A DNA stretch of 64,000 nucleotides, from the NCBI GenBank assembly GCA_016839165.1, contig CP069300.1, forward strand, positions 7,016,001 through 7,080,000. Reading direction: 5' to 3'. Under the pieces are notes generated by a model that worked only from the letters and a program-made list of their open reading frames with translations, made no database searches and was not told where the DNA came from. This stretch comes from Bradyrhizobium sp. PSBB068 (lineage in GTDB: Bacteria > Pseudomonadota > Alphaproteobacteria > Rhizobiales > Xanthobacteraceae). This document shows positions 26,964-34,737 of the stretch, piece by piece (position 1 is the stretch's first letter; each line of letters opens with the position of its first letter). The position numbers and the translations under genes are program-made.

Positions 26964-27437
26964 TCAGAGCTTGTCCTCCGCGAGCAGTTCGCGGATGCGC
27001 TTCAGCGTGGACAGCAGTGCCGCCTTGTAGCCCTTGTCGCTGTCGAACTGCCTCTGCTCGGCCTGCTCTTCGGAGCCATTCGGCTGCTTGCCGCGCAAGC
27101 CGGTGTAGCAATAGAACTTCAATTGCAGCGCACCGGCATCGTCGACGAAGAGTTCGTTGACGATGGCACCTTCGCGCGGACCAATGGCCTGGAAGAAGGT
27201 CACTTTGTTCTCCGGCTCGAAGGTAATGATCTCGCGGAGATCGTCGCCTGCGATGGCGGCTTCGCGCACGATGTGCGTCGCGCTCTCCTCCACGACTTCG
27301 CAGCGGGTGCAGAGATTCGGCGGCAGGAACTGCCTGGCATCGCGGGCCTTGAGAACGAGACCCTTCCAGGCTTGCGCGCGGGTCAGCGGTCTTTCGCCTT
27401 CCGGATTCACCGGGACGGTGGCGGTCGAGTAGATCAT
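26964..27437 (-). CDS. SRPBCC-superfamily DUF1857/AtaL-like protein
   Basis: 157 residues, single domain. The pattern VNPEGERPLTRAQAWKGLVLKARDARQFLP...IVREAAIAGDDLREIITFEPENKVTF resembles the DUF1857/AtaL-like group of the START/SRPBCC fold, which forms a hydrophobic ligand pocket. The group's function is unknown; in fungi AtaL is encoded near secondary-metabolite genes. It lies between two NAD(P)-binding reductase genes in an apparent operon. Confidence 0.7.
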   Translation of the reverse strand: MIYSTATVPVNPEGERPLTRAQAWKGLVLKARDARQFLPPNLCTRCEVVEESATHIVREAAIAGDDLREIITFEPENKVTFFQAIGPREGAIVNELFVDDAGALQLKFYCYTGLRGKQPNGSEEQAEQRQFDSDKGYKAALLSTLKRIRELLAEDKL

Positions 27438-27480
27438 GGTCGTATTCCGTGGTCTGCGGGTTCGGGTGGGACCGCTGCGC

Positions 27481-28350
27481 TCAGGCAGCGGCCGTGATCT
27501 CGGCGACGAAGTCGCGGTAGGTGCGCAGCGGACGGCCGAGCAAGGTGGTCAGGCGCTCGACGTCGCCGGCACCGGGGAGCATTCCGTCGGTGAGGAAGCG
27601 CTCGCCCATCAGCCGCATGTCGAATGCCATCCAGCTCGGCATGAACTGCCGGAGGTTCTTCTCGAAGCCGGCGGTGTCGGCACCGGGATAGGCGATCGTG
27701 CGGCCCAACACCTCCGACCAGACGGCAGCGGCCTTGGCGCCGGTCAGCGTATCCGGACCGACCAGATTGATCCGGACCAGCGGCAGCGGCGTCGCGGAGG
27801 TTTCGCGGCGGACGAGTTCGATGGCGGCGATCTCGCCGATGTCGCGCGCGTCGATCATGGCGAGACCCTTGTCGCCGATCGGCATCGGATAGATGCCGTA
27901 GCCAGCCACCACGTCCTTGATCGTGTGCTCGTTGTTCATGAAGTAGGCGGGACGCAGGATGGTGGCCGCAAAGCCCATCGCCTCGATCATCCGCTCGACG
28001 CCGAACTTGCCGGCGAAGTGCGGCACGTTCACGTAGACGTCGCTGTGGATCACCGAGAGATAGACCAGCCGTTCGACGCCAGCCTCGCGCGCCAGGTTGA
28101 GCGCGATCAGCGCCTGGGTGAATTCGTCGGGCACCACGGCGTTGAGCAGGAACAGGGTCGAGACACCGGAGAATGCGCTGCGCAGCGAATCGACATCCAG
28201 CAGATCGCCCTTCACGGCGGTCACGCCTGCCGGGAAGTCGACCTTCGCCGGATCACGGACGAGGGCGCGGACCTCGGCGCCGCGCTTGACGAGCTGTTCG
28301 ACGACGTTGCGGCCGACGGTGCCGGTGGCACCGGTAACGAGGATGGTCAT
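27481..28350 (-). CDS. NmrA-family NAD(P)H-binding quinone-reductase-like protein
   Basis: 289 residues from MTILVTGATGTVGRNVVEQL; GGAG lies 8 bases upstream of this ATG. The NADP loop GATGTVG and EVRALVRDP arginine region, then the VYLSVIHSD and ILRPAYFMNN segments, place it with NmrA/QOR2-like (quinone or azo-type) reductases. It is first gene of the run read away from the LysR regulator, the usual arrangement for a LysR-controlled target. Confidence 0.88.
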   Translation of the reverse strand: MTILVTGATGTVGRNVVEQLVKRGAEVRALVRDPAKVDFPAGVTAVKGDLLDVDSLRSAFSGVSTLFLLNAVVPDEFTQALIALNLAREAGVERLVYLSVIHSDVYVNVPHFAGKFGVERMIEAMGFAATILRPAYFMNNEHTIKDVVAGYGIYPMPIGDKGLAMIDARDIGEIAAIELVRRETSATPLPLVRINLVGPDTLTGAKAAAVWSEVLGRTIAYPGADTAGFEKNLRQFMPSWMAFDMRLMGERFLTDGMLPGAGDVERLTTLLGRPLRTYRDFVAEITAAA

Positions 28351-28397
28351 TGGGATCACTCCGTTTTGGGATGGTTGGTAGACATCCCGAAACTAGT

Positions 28398-28413
28398 GAT
28401 CCACTGATGGATC
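28398..28413. promoter_or_regulatory. Candidate operator between the NmrA-type gene and the LysR gene
   Basis: Perfect inverted repeat GATCCA-CTGA-TGGATC in the 106-base divergent intergenic region, 44 bases before the LysR start and 48 bases before the reductase start. This is a plausible site for the LysR protein. Confidence 0.5.
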
Positions 28414-28456
28414 GATAGATGTTATATTTAGACAGCGTGTCCCATTGGTGGAACAT

Positions 28457-29347
28457 ATGGATCTACTTGCCCTCGCCGATTTCAACCTGGTCGCCCGCCA
28501 TGGCGGGTTCGGCCGCGCCGCCCGGGCGTCCGGCCGCCCTAAGGCCACGCTCTCCCGCCGGGTTTCCGAGCTGGAGAGCGGCCTCGACTTGCGCCTGTTC
28601 GAGCGCGGCGCCCGCACGCTGAAACTCACCCAGGAGGGACGTGCGCTTTACGAACGGACCGGCGCGCTGCTCGCGGAGCTCGACGAGACGGCCGCTGCGA
28701 TCTCATCCGGAGCCGACAAGCCGCGTGGCAGACTGCGGATCAGCGCGCCTCTCCTGTTCTCGCAGACCGCGATGGGGAAACTCGCCGCCGCATTCGCGCT
28801 GAAATATCCGGAGGTCCGGCTCGAGGTCACGACCGAGGACCGTTCGGTTGACATGATCGAGGAAGGCTACGACCTGGTGATCAGGGTCAACCCGGATCCT
28901 GACGAGACGCTGGTCGGTCGGGTCCTGATGCGCGACCGACTTGTGGTGGTGGCGAACCCGACCCTGCCTCGTCCGAAGGGCGATAATGCCGCACCGACCG
29001 TGGTGCGTGGCGCGAGCGATCAAGGCTCCGACTGGGACATGACGGCGCAGGGCCGGACCGATCGGATCAAGACCGATCCGGTGCTGCGCCTGTCCTCGCT
29101 CATCATGATCCGCGACGCGGTTCGCGCAGGCGTCGGGGCCGCGCGACTTCCCATTTCGCTTGTGAGCCGCGATCTGGCAGCCGGCAAGCTCGTCCATTGG
29201 GGCGATGTCGACGGACCCGACATCGTTCTCTGGGCGCTCTATCCGTCGCGGAGATTGCTCAGCGCGCGCGTAGCCGCCTTTCTCGATTGTCTCAAGGAAG
29301 CGTTTCCCTCCGGGACCCCCGAGGAACTTGCATCATTCATCGACTGA
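28457..29347 (+). CDS. LysR-family transcriptional regulator
   Basis: 296 residues. The N-terminal winged helix (about 5-62: FNLVARHGGFGRAARASGRPKATLSRRVSELESGLDLRLFERG) is followed by a substrate-binding domain (about 88-290). It belongs to the group that often controls quinone-reductase/NmrA genes in proteobacteria. ATG at 28457 is chosen (GGTGG upstream) over a TTG four codons earlier. It is divergent from the reductase operon, which it probably regulates. Confidence 0.93.
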   Translation: MDLLALADFNLVARHGGFGRAARASGRPKATLSRRVSELESGLDLRLFERGARTLKLTQEGRALYERTGALLAELDETAAAISSGADKPRGRLRISAPLLFSQTAMGKLAAAFALKYPEVRLEVTTEDRSVDMIEEGYDLVIRVNPDPDETLVGRVLMRDRLVVVANPTLPRPKGDNAAPTVVRGASDQGSDWDMTAQGRTDRIKTDPVLRLSSLIMIRDAVRAGVGAARLPISLVSRDLAAGKLVHWGDVDGPDIVLWALYPSRRLLSARVAAFLDCLKEAFPSGTPEELASFID

Positions 29348-29359
29348 GCGGCGGCAGGT

Positions 29360-32110
29360 TCAACCACCAGCCGCCCCCGGCCGGATCAGGATATCGGCGC
29401 CGACCGCATCGATGCCCGGCTTGCGGAGGTCGAGCACGACGTCGACGATGCTGTGATCCTCCGGATCCATCGCCACGGTGAAGCCGAGATCGCGGCACAT
29501 CCCGATCATCGTGGTGTTCTCGGTCAGCACCTGGCCGGACAGGCGCTTCAACCCTTCCGACCGCGCATAGTGGATCAGGAGCTGCATCAGCGCCCAGCCG
29601 AGCCCTTTGCCCTTGAGATCGGACTGCAGCAGGATCGCGTATTCGGCGTTCTCGTACAGCGAGTCCGAATGCAGCCGGACCGCGCCCATCATCTCGCCGG
29701 TGGTTGGATCGAGCGCCACGAATGCCATCGCGCGCGCATAGTCGAGCTGGGTGAGCCGCGCGATGAAGGCGTGCGAGAATTCCTTCATCGCATGGAAGAA
29801 GCGCAGCCTGAGGTCCTCGGCACTCACGCGCTTGAAGAAGCCATCGACCATCGGCTCGTCCTCCGGCCGCATCGGGCGCACGGTGACGCGCGAGCCGTCA
29901 CGTAACGCGAGCTCGCCCTCCCATTGCGACGGATAGGGCCTGACCGCGAGCCGCGTGTGGCCGGCGAACAGCCGCGTGGGCTTGCGGATCGCGACCCGCG
30001 CATCGAGCGCGAGCACGCCGGTCTCGTCCGCCAGCATCGGATTGATATCGAGCCCGGCGACCTCGGGAATGTCGGCGGCCATCTGCGCGAGCTTGACCAA
30101 AGTGAGCGGTACCACATCGGCCGGGACCGCCGGGATATCGCCATAGCCGCCGAGCAGCCGCGAGACGCGGGTCCGTCCGACCAGCTCACGGGCGAGATTC
30201 ATGTCGAGCGGCGGCAGCGCCAGCGCCTTGTCGTTGATCACCTCGACCGCGGGACCGCCGCGGCCGAACACGATCACCGGACCGAAGGTCGGATCGTCGG
30301 CGATACCGAGGATCAGTTCGCGCGCCGCGCGCCGCACGATCATCGGCTGGATCGTCACACCTCGCAGGATGGCGTCCGGCCGTGCGCTTCGTGCGCGGTC
30401 CATGACCGTCCTGGCGGCCTCGATGACGCTGTCTTTGGTCCGCAAATCGAGAATCACGCCGCCGACATCGGATGCGTGCCTGATGTCACGCGAGAACACC
30501 CTGACCACGATCGCATGCCCCTCGGCCAGGAACGGCGCCGCCTTCTCGGCAGCGTCCTCGGCACTGTCGGCGACGAGCGTCGTTACGATCGGAATGCGAT
30601 AGGCCTCGAACAGGGCGACGATCTCGGCCGGGTCGAGCCATGCCCGTCCCTCGGACAACGCGTTCACGACCACGTGCCGTGCCGCCGCCGTCTCCGGCGT
30701 GAACACCGACGCGACGCCCGGCGGGGTCGCGGCGAGCGCGGTGGAGGCCTCGCGATAGCGCACCAGATACATGAAGGCGCGCACCGCATCGTCCTCGGTC
30801 GGGAAATGTGGAATCCGCGCCGCCTCGAAGATCGCGCCGGTGCGCTCGTCGGCGCCGACCCATGCCGCGAGCACCAGGGCGGCGACCGCGCTGCGCTTCG
30901 ACCTGCGCTCACGCACGCATTGCGCCACCGCCTCGGCGATGCCCTCGGCCGGCGCCACCGCGGTTTCCACGTTCGCGACCAGCACCGCATCGCAATTGGC
31001 GTCATCGAGCAGCGCGTTGAGCGCCACCACGTAGCGGGCGGCATCGGCATCGCCGGCGATGTCGACGGGATTGGCGCATGACCAGCCCGACGGCAGCATC
31101 CTGTCGAGCCGCTCGATGGTCTCCGCCGTCAAGGTCGCGGGAACGCCGCCGAGCTCGGCCAGCCGGTCGGTCGCGAGGATGCCGAGCCCGCCGCCATTGG
31201 TCAGGATCGCCAGCCGGTTGCCGCGCGGCACGAAGCCGCGGCCGAGCAGCTTGGCGCAATCGAACAACTGGCGGAGGTCGTAGACGCGCAGCATGCCGGC
31301 GCGGCGGAACGCGGCGTCATAGACCGCGTCGGAGCCGGCCAGCGCCCCGGTATGGGTCGCAGCGGCGATTGCACCCTGCGCCATCCGGCCGGACTTGACG
31401 ATGATGACCGGCTTCAGCCGCGCCGCGGCGCGCGCCGCCGACATGAACTTGCGCGCATCCTTGACCGCCTCGAGGTAGATCAGGATCGCGCTGGTGTGGT
31501 CGTCGAGCGCGAAATAATCCAAGAGGTCGGCGACGTCGACGTCGAGCTGGTCGCCGATCGAGGCAATGCCGGAGAAGCCGAGCCGCCGCTCCGCCGCCCA
31601 CTCGATCATCGCCGATGCGACCGCGCCGGACTGCGAGATCAACGCGACATGTCCGTCGGACGGCTGGTGCGAGGCGAAACTCGCATTGAGCTTGGCGCGC
31701 GGCACCATGACGCCGAGGCAGTTCGGCCCGAACAGGCGCATGCCGTGCCGCCGCGCGGTCTGCCCCGCGATCTCCGCAAGCGAACCCGCGCCGTAGCCGA
31801 GACCAGCCGACAGGATCGCCGCGCCGGCAACGCCGGCCAAGCCCGCCTCCGCCACGATCTCCGGAACCGCCGCCGCCGGCGCGCTGATAACGACAAGATC
31901 CGGAACGAATGGCAGCGATTTCAGGTCCGGAACGGTCGGCACGCCGTCGACATCGGCATACTGCCGGTTGACGACGCCGACCTTGCCGGCAAAGCCGCTC
32001 GCTTTGATGTTTCGCAGCACCGCCGCTCCGAGCGACGACGGCCGCGGGCTGCCGCCGACCACCGCGATGCTTCGAGGCGAAAAGAGCCGCTCCAGGCCGT
32101 AGGTCGACAT
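29360..32110 (-). CDS. ADP-forming acyl-CoA synthetase-like protein fused to a GNAT acetyltransferase
   Basis: 916 residues. Order: CoA-binding Rossmann domain (about 5-130), succinyl-CoA-synthetase-like domains (140-460) with His253 in THTGALAG matching the phospho-histidine of ADP-forming acetyl-CoA synthetases, ATP-grasp (about 490-710) and GNAT (about 735-895). This is the Pat/PatZ architecture, lysine acetyltransferases that switch off AMP-forming acetyl-CoA synthetase in related bacteria. The intact His253 leaves open that it also makes acyl-CoA. It lies downstream of feoAB on the same strand, 103 bases away. Confidence 0.9.
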   Translation of the reverse strand: MSTYGLERLFSPRSIAVVGGSPRPSSLGAAVLRNIKASGFAGKVGVVNRQYADVDGVPTVPDLKSLPFVPDLVVISAPAAAVPEIVAEAGLAGVAGAAILSAGLGYGAGSLAEIAGQTARRHGMRLFGPNCLGVMVPRAKLNASFASHQPSDGHVALISQSGAVASAMIEWAAERRLGFSGIASIGDQLDVDVADLLDYFALDDHTSAILIYLEAVKDARKFMSAARAAARLKPVIIVKSGRMAQGAIAAATHTGALAGSDAVYDAAFRRAGMLRVYDLRQLFDCAKLLGRGFVPRGNRLAILTNGGGLGILATDRLAELGGVPATLTAETIERLDRMLPSGWSCANPVDIAGDADAARYVVALNALLDDANCDAVLVANVETAVAPAEGIAEAVAQCVRERRSKRSAVAALVLAAWVGADERTGAIFEAARIPHFPTEDDAVRAFMYLVRYREASTALAATPPGVASVFTPETAAARHVVVNALSEGRAWLDPAEIVALFEAYRIPIVTTLVADSAEDAAEKAAPFLAEGHAIVVRVFSRDIRHASDVGGVILDLRTKDSVIEAARTVMDRARSARPDAILRGVTIQPMIVRRAARELILGIADDPTFGPVIVFGRGGPAVEVINDKALALPPLDMNLARELVGRTRVSRLLGGYGDIPAVPADVVPLTLVKLAQMAADIPEVAGLDINPMLADETGVLALDARVAIRKPTRLFAGHTRLAVRPYPSQWEGELALRDGSRVTVRPMRPEDEPMVDGFFKRVSAEDLRLRFFHAMKEFSHAFIARLTQLDYARAMAFVALDPTTGEMMGAVRLHSDSLYENAEYAILLQSDLKGKGLGWALMQLLIHYARSEGLKRLSGQVLTENTTMIGMCRDLGFTVAMDPEDHSIVDVVLDLRKPGIDAVGADILIRPGAAGG

Positions 32111-32213
32111 TGCGTGATCTCGCAGGGAACCCGTGGACGCGCGTGAGGCGCCCCCGGATGAACTCTACTTCGTCGCTCGGCCTGTTGCACGCATCGCTGC
32201 CGCAACGGCCCCT

Positions 32214-34088
32214 TCAATGAAGGCCGAGCGCCTGCGCCAGGTTGAAGGTCAGGAAGCTCGCGGCATAGGCCAGCGTGAGCATGTAGATGAACGTCACCAC
32301 CATCCACTTCGCGCCGCCGGTCTCGCGGCGGATTACCGCCAATGTCGAGGCGCATTGCGGGGCGAAGATGTACCAGACCAGCAGCGACAGCGCGGTCGCC
32401 AACGTCCATTTCTGCGCCAGCACCTGGCCGATCTGGTCGGCGGCTTCCTTGCCGCCCTCGATCGAATAGACGGTGCCGAGCGCGGCGACCGCGACCTCGC
32501 GCGCCGCCATGCCCGGGATCAGCGCCACCGCGATCTGCCAGTTGAAGCCGATCGGCCGCAGCAGCGGCTCGAGCGCATGACCGATCATCGCGGCGAAGCT
32601 GTAGTTGATCGCCGGCCCCTCGGCGCCGGTGGGCGCCTGCGGGAACGAGGCCAGGAACCAGATCAGCACCATCATCGAGAGGATCGTGGTGCCGGCGCGA
32701 TACAGGAACATCTTGGCGCGGTTGAACACGCCGATCGCGATGCTGCGCAGCCGCGGCATCTTGTAGTCGGGCAACTCCAGCATGAACGGCGCCGGCGCAT
32801 GGTCGCGCCACAGGAAGAATTTCGCGACCGCCGAGACCGTCAGCGCGCTGGTGATGCCGGCGGCATAGAGGCCGAACATCACGAGCCCCTGCAGATTGAC
32901 GAACCCCCAGAGCGTGGTCGCCGGAACGAAGGCCGAGATGATCAGCGTGTAGACCGGAATTCGCGCCGAACAGGTCATCAGCGGCGCGATCAGGATCGTG
33001 GTCAGGCGGTCGCGGCGGTTGTCGATCACCCGCGTCGCCATGATGCCGGGAATGGCGCAGGCGAAGCTCGACAGCAGCGGAATGAAGGCCCGGCCATGCA
33101 GCCCGGCGCCGCCCATGATGCGGTCCATCAGGAACGCGGCGCGCGCCATATAGCCGAAATCTTCCAGCAGCAGGATGAACAGGAAGATGATGATGATCTG
33201 CGGCAGGAACACGATGACGCTGCCGACGCCCGAGATCAGGCCGTTCTGCAGGAAGCTCTGCAACAGGCCCCAGCTCGCGGGCAGCAGGTCGTGGATCAGT
33301 TGCCCGAGCGCGGCAAAGCCGTCCGACAGCAGCTCCATCGCCGGCTGCGCCCAGGTGAACACCGCCTGGAACATCACGAACAGGATCACGGCCAGGATCA
33401 CGAGACCCCAGACCGGATGCAGCACGACCGAATCGATCCGGTTGGTCAGCGTGTCGGGCTTGGTCGGCAGCGTCACCGCCGCGGCAATGATGCGGTCGGC
33501 CTCGCGCTGGGCGGCCTTGAGATCGGCGATCGTCGGCGTCGTCCATTCGCTGGCCGCGGCCTGGTGCGACGTTGCCAGGAATTCGTCGGTCCGCTTCAGG
33601 AGCTCGTCGACGCCGCCCTTGCGGACCGCGACGGCGGTCACGATCGGCAGGCCGAGCTCCTGCGACATGCGATCGAGATCGATCGTCACGCCGCGGCGCT
33701 TCGCAATGTCGATCATGTTGAGCACGAGCATCATCGGCCGGCCGACACGCTTCAATTCGAGCACCAGGCGCAAGGTCAGCCGCAGATTGGTGGCGTCCGC
33801 GACGCAGAGCACGAGATCGGGCACCGCCTCGCCGTCGAAACGACCGAGCACGATGTCGCGGGTGATCTCTTCGTCCGGGCTGCGGCCGCGCAGCGAATAG
33901 GTGCCGGGCAAGTCGAGCACCGTCACGCTGCGGCCCTCCGGCGTGACGAAGCCGCCGGATTTGCGCTCGACCGTGACGCCGGGATAATTGGCGACTTTCT
34001 GGGTGCTGCCGGTCAGCCGGTTGAACAGCGAGGTCTTGCCGGTGTTCGGCGCACCGACCAGCGCCAGTCGCAGGGATGCAGTGGTCAT
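32214..34088 (-). CDS. feoB: Ferrous iron transporter FeoB
   Basis: 624 residues, shorter than the 773 of E. coli. N-terminal G domain with G1 GAPNTGKTS (12-20; usually GNPNSGKT), G3 DLPGTYSL, G4 NMID; then a linker helix region and the membrane part with two Gate motifs (FLLLEDFGYMARAAFLMD-type and CAIPGIMATR) where Fe2+ passes. It imports ferrous iron across the inner membrane. Its start overlaps the stop of feoA by four bases (ATGA). No feoC is present. Confidence 0.96.
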   Translation of the reverse strand: MTTASLRLALVGAPNTGKTSLFNRLTGSTQKVANYPGVTVERKSGGFVTPEGRSVTVLDLPGTYSLRGRSPDEEITRDIVLGRFDGEAVPDLVLCVADATNLRLTLRLVLELKRVGRPMMLVLNMIDIAKRRGVTIDLDRMSQELGLPIVTAVAVRKGGVDELLKRTDEFLATSHQAAASEWTTPTIADLKAAQREADRIIAAAVTLPTKPDTLTNRIDSVVLHPVWGLVILAVILFVMFQAVFTWAQPAMELLSDGFAALGQLIHDLLPASWGLLQSFLQNGLISGVGSVIVFLPQIIIIFLFILLLEDFGYMARAAFLMDRIMGGAGLHGRAFIPLLSSFACAIPGIMATRVIDNRRDRLTTILIAPLMTCSARIPVYTLIISAFVPATTLWGFVNLQGLVMFGLYAAGITSALTVSAVAKFFLWRDHAPAPFMLELPDYKMPRLRSIAIGVFNRAKMFLYRAGTTILSMMVLIWFLASFPQAPTGAEGPAINYSFAAMIGHALEPLLRPIGFNWQIAVALIPGMAAREVAVAALGTVYSIEGGKEAADQIGQVLAQKWTLATALSLLVWYIFAPQCASTLAVIRRETGGAKWMVVTFIYMLTLAYAASFLTFNLAQALGLH

Positions 34089-34372
34089 TCGACGATCACA
34101 GCCATGGCTTCGCTCCGGCGCAGCGCGATCGTGATGTTGTCGACGCGTACCGCGATCGGATCCCGCCGGATCGTGCCCTCATGCAGGATTTCCACGCGCG
34201 CGCCCTCGACAAATCCCATCTCCACCAGGCGCTGCTCCAGCTCCTGCGGAGAGAGCGATGAACCCGTCACGAGCGCATCGAGCCTGATGATCTTTCCGAC
34301 AAAACCGCGATCCGCATGTCCGAGCCGGGTGTCCTGAACATTAACCTGGGAAGTGCCTGGATCGCCTGTCAT
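34085..34372 (-). CDS. feoA: FeoA-family small SH3-like protein
   Basis: 95 residues, with the FeoA core (LSPQELEQRLVEMGFVEGARVEILHEGTIRRDPIAVRVDNITIALRRSEAMAVIV) preceded by a 35-residue extension. It is thought to bind and tune FeoB. It is the first gene of feoAB, which carries an Irr/ICE-like palindrome 54 bases upstream of this start. Confidence 0.94.
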   Translation of the reverse strand: MTGDPGTSQVNVQDTRLGHADRGFVGKIIRLDALVTGSSLSPQELEQRLVEMGFVEGARVEILHEGTIRRDPIAVRVDNITIALRRSEAMAVIVE

Positions 34373-34425
34373 GCGGCCTGTTTTTCAGCAGGTAGTCGCA
34401 GGGTCAAGCATTTGCCCGTGAGAGG

Positions 34426-34442
34426 TTTTAGAACTCCTAAAA
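34426..34442 (-). promoter_or_regulatory. Irr/iron-control-element (ICE)-like palindrome upstream of feoAB
   Basis: TTTTAGAACTCCTAAAA is a 6-base inverted repeat (TTTTAG/CTAAAA) around AACTC. It fits the TTTAGAA-N3-TTCTAAA pattern described for ICE sites bound by Irr in Bradyrhizobium and relatives. It would allow iron- and heme-dependent control of feoAB. Prediction by eye. Confidence 0.7.
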
Positions 34443-34737
34443 ACAGCCCCTGCGATCGTCATCCCGGCCGGATTTCCGCTTGACCGCCGCGCTCCAGCTA
34501 ACGAGGTCGTGATCCCTCCGGGCGGCGGCCTCGGGGCCGGCACGCGGGCCAACGGACATTCGGCTCCCACGCGGGCGGGATCGCCGTCCGCGCCGGGCCC
34601 GAATATCAACCGGCGGCCGGCCGATCGCCCCTAACCGCCTTTCGCTGCCCGCGGACGTTGGATGAGCCTCCGGGGCGGGGATTTGCTTCCTCCGGCACAA
34701 TGGTTTGCGTTAAGCTCCGCAAGGAGCCGGAGCGCCC
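34443..34737. other. Gap between the feoAB operator and the hybrid kinase gene
   Basis: GC-rich with several short inverted repeats (around 34522-34640, e.g. GGCGGCC-type runs). No gene seen. The last 40 bases hold AGGAGCCGGAG, the likely ribosome region of the kinase. Confidence 0.4.
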
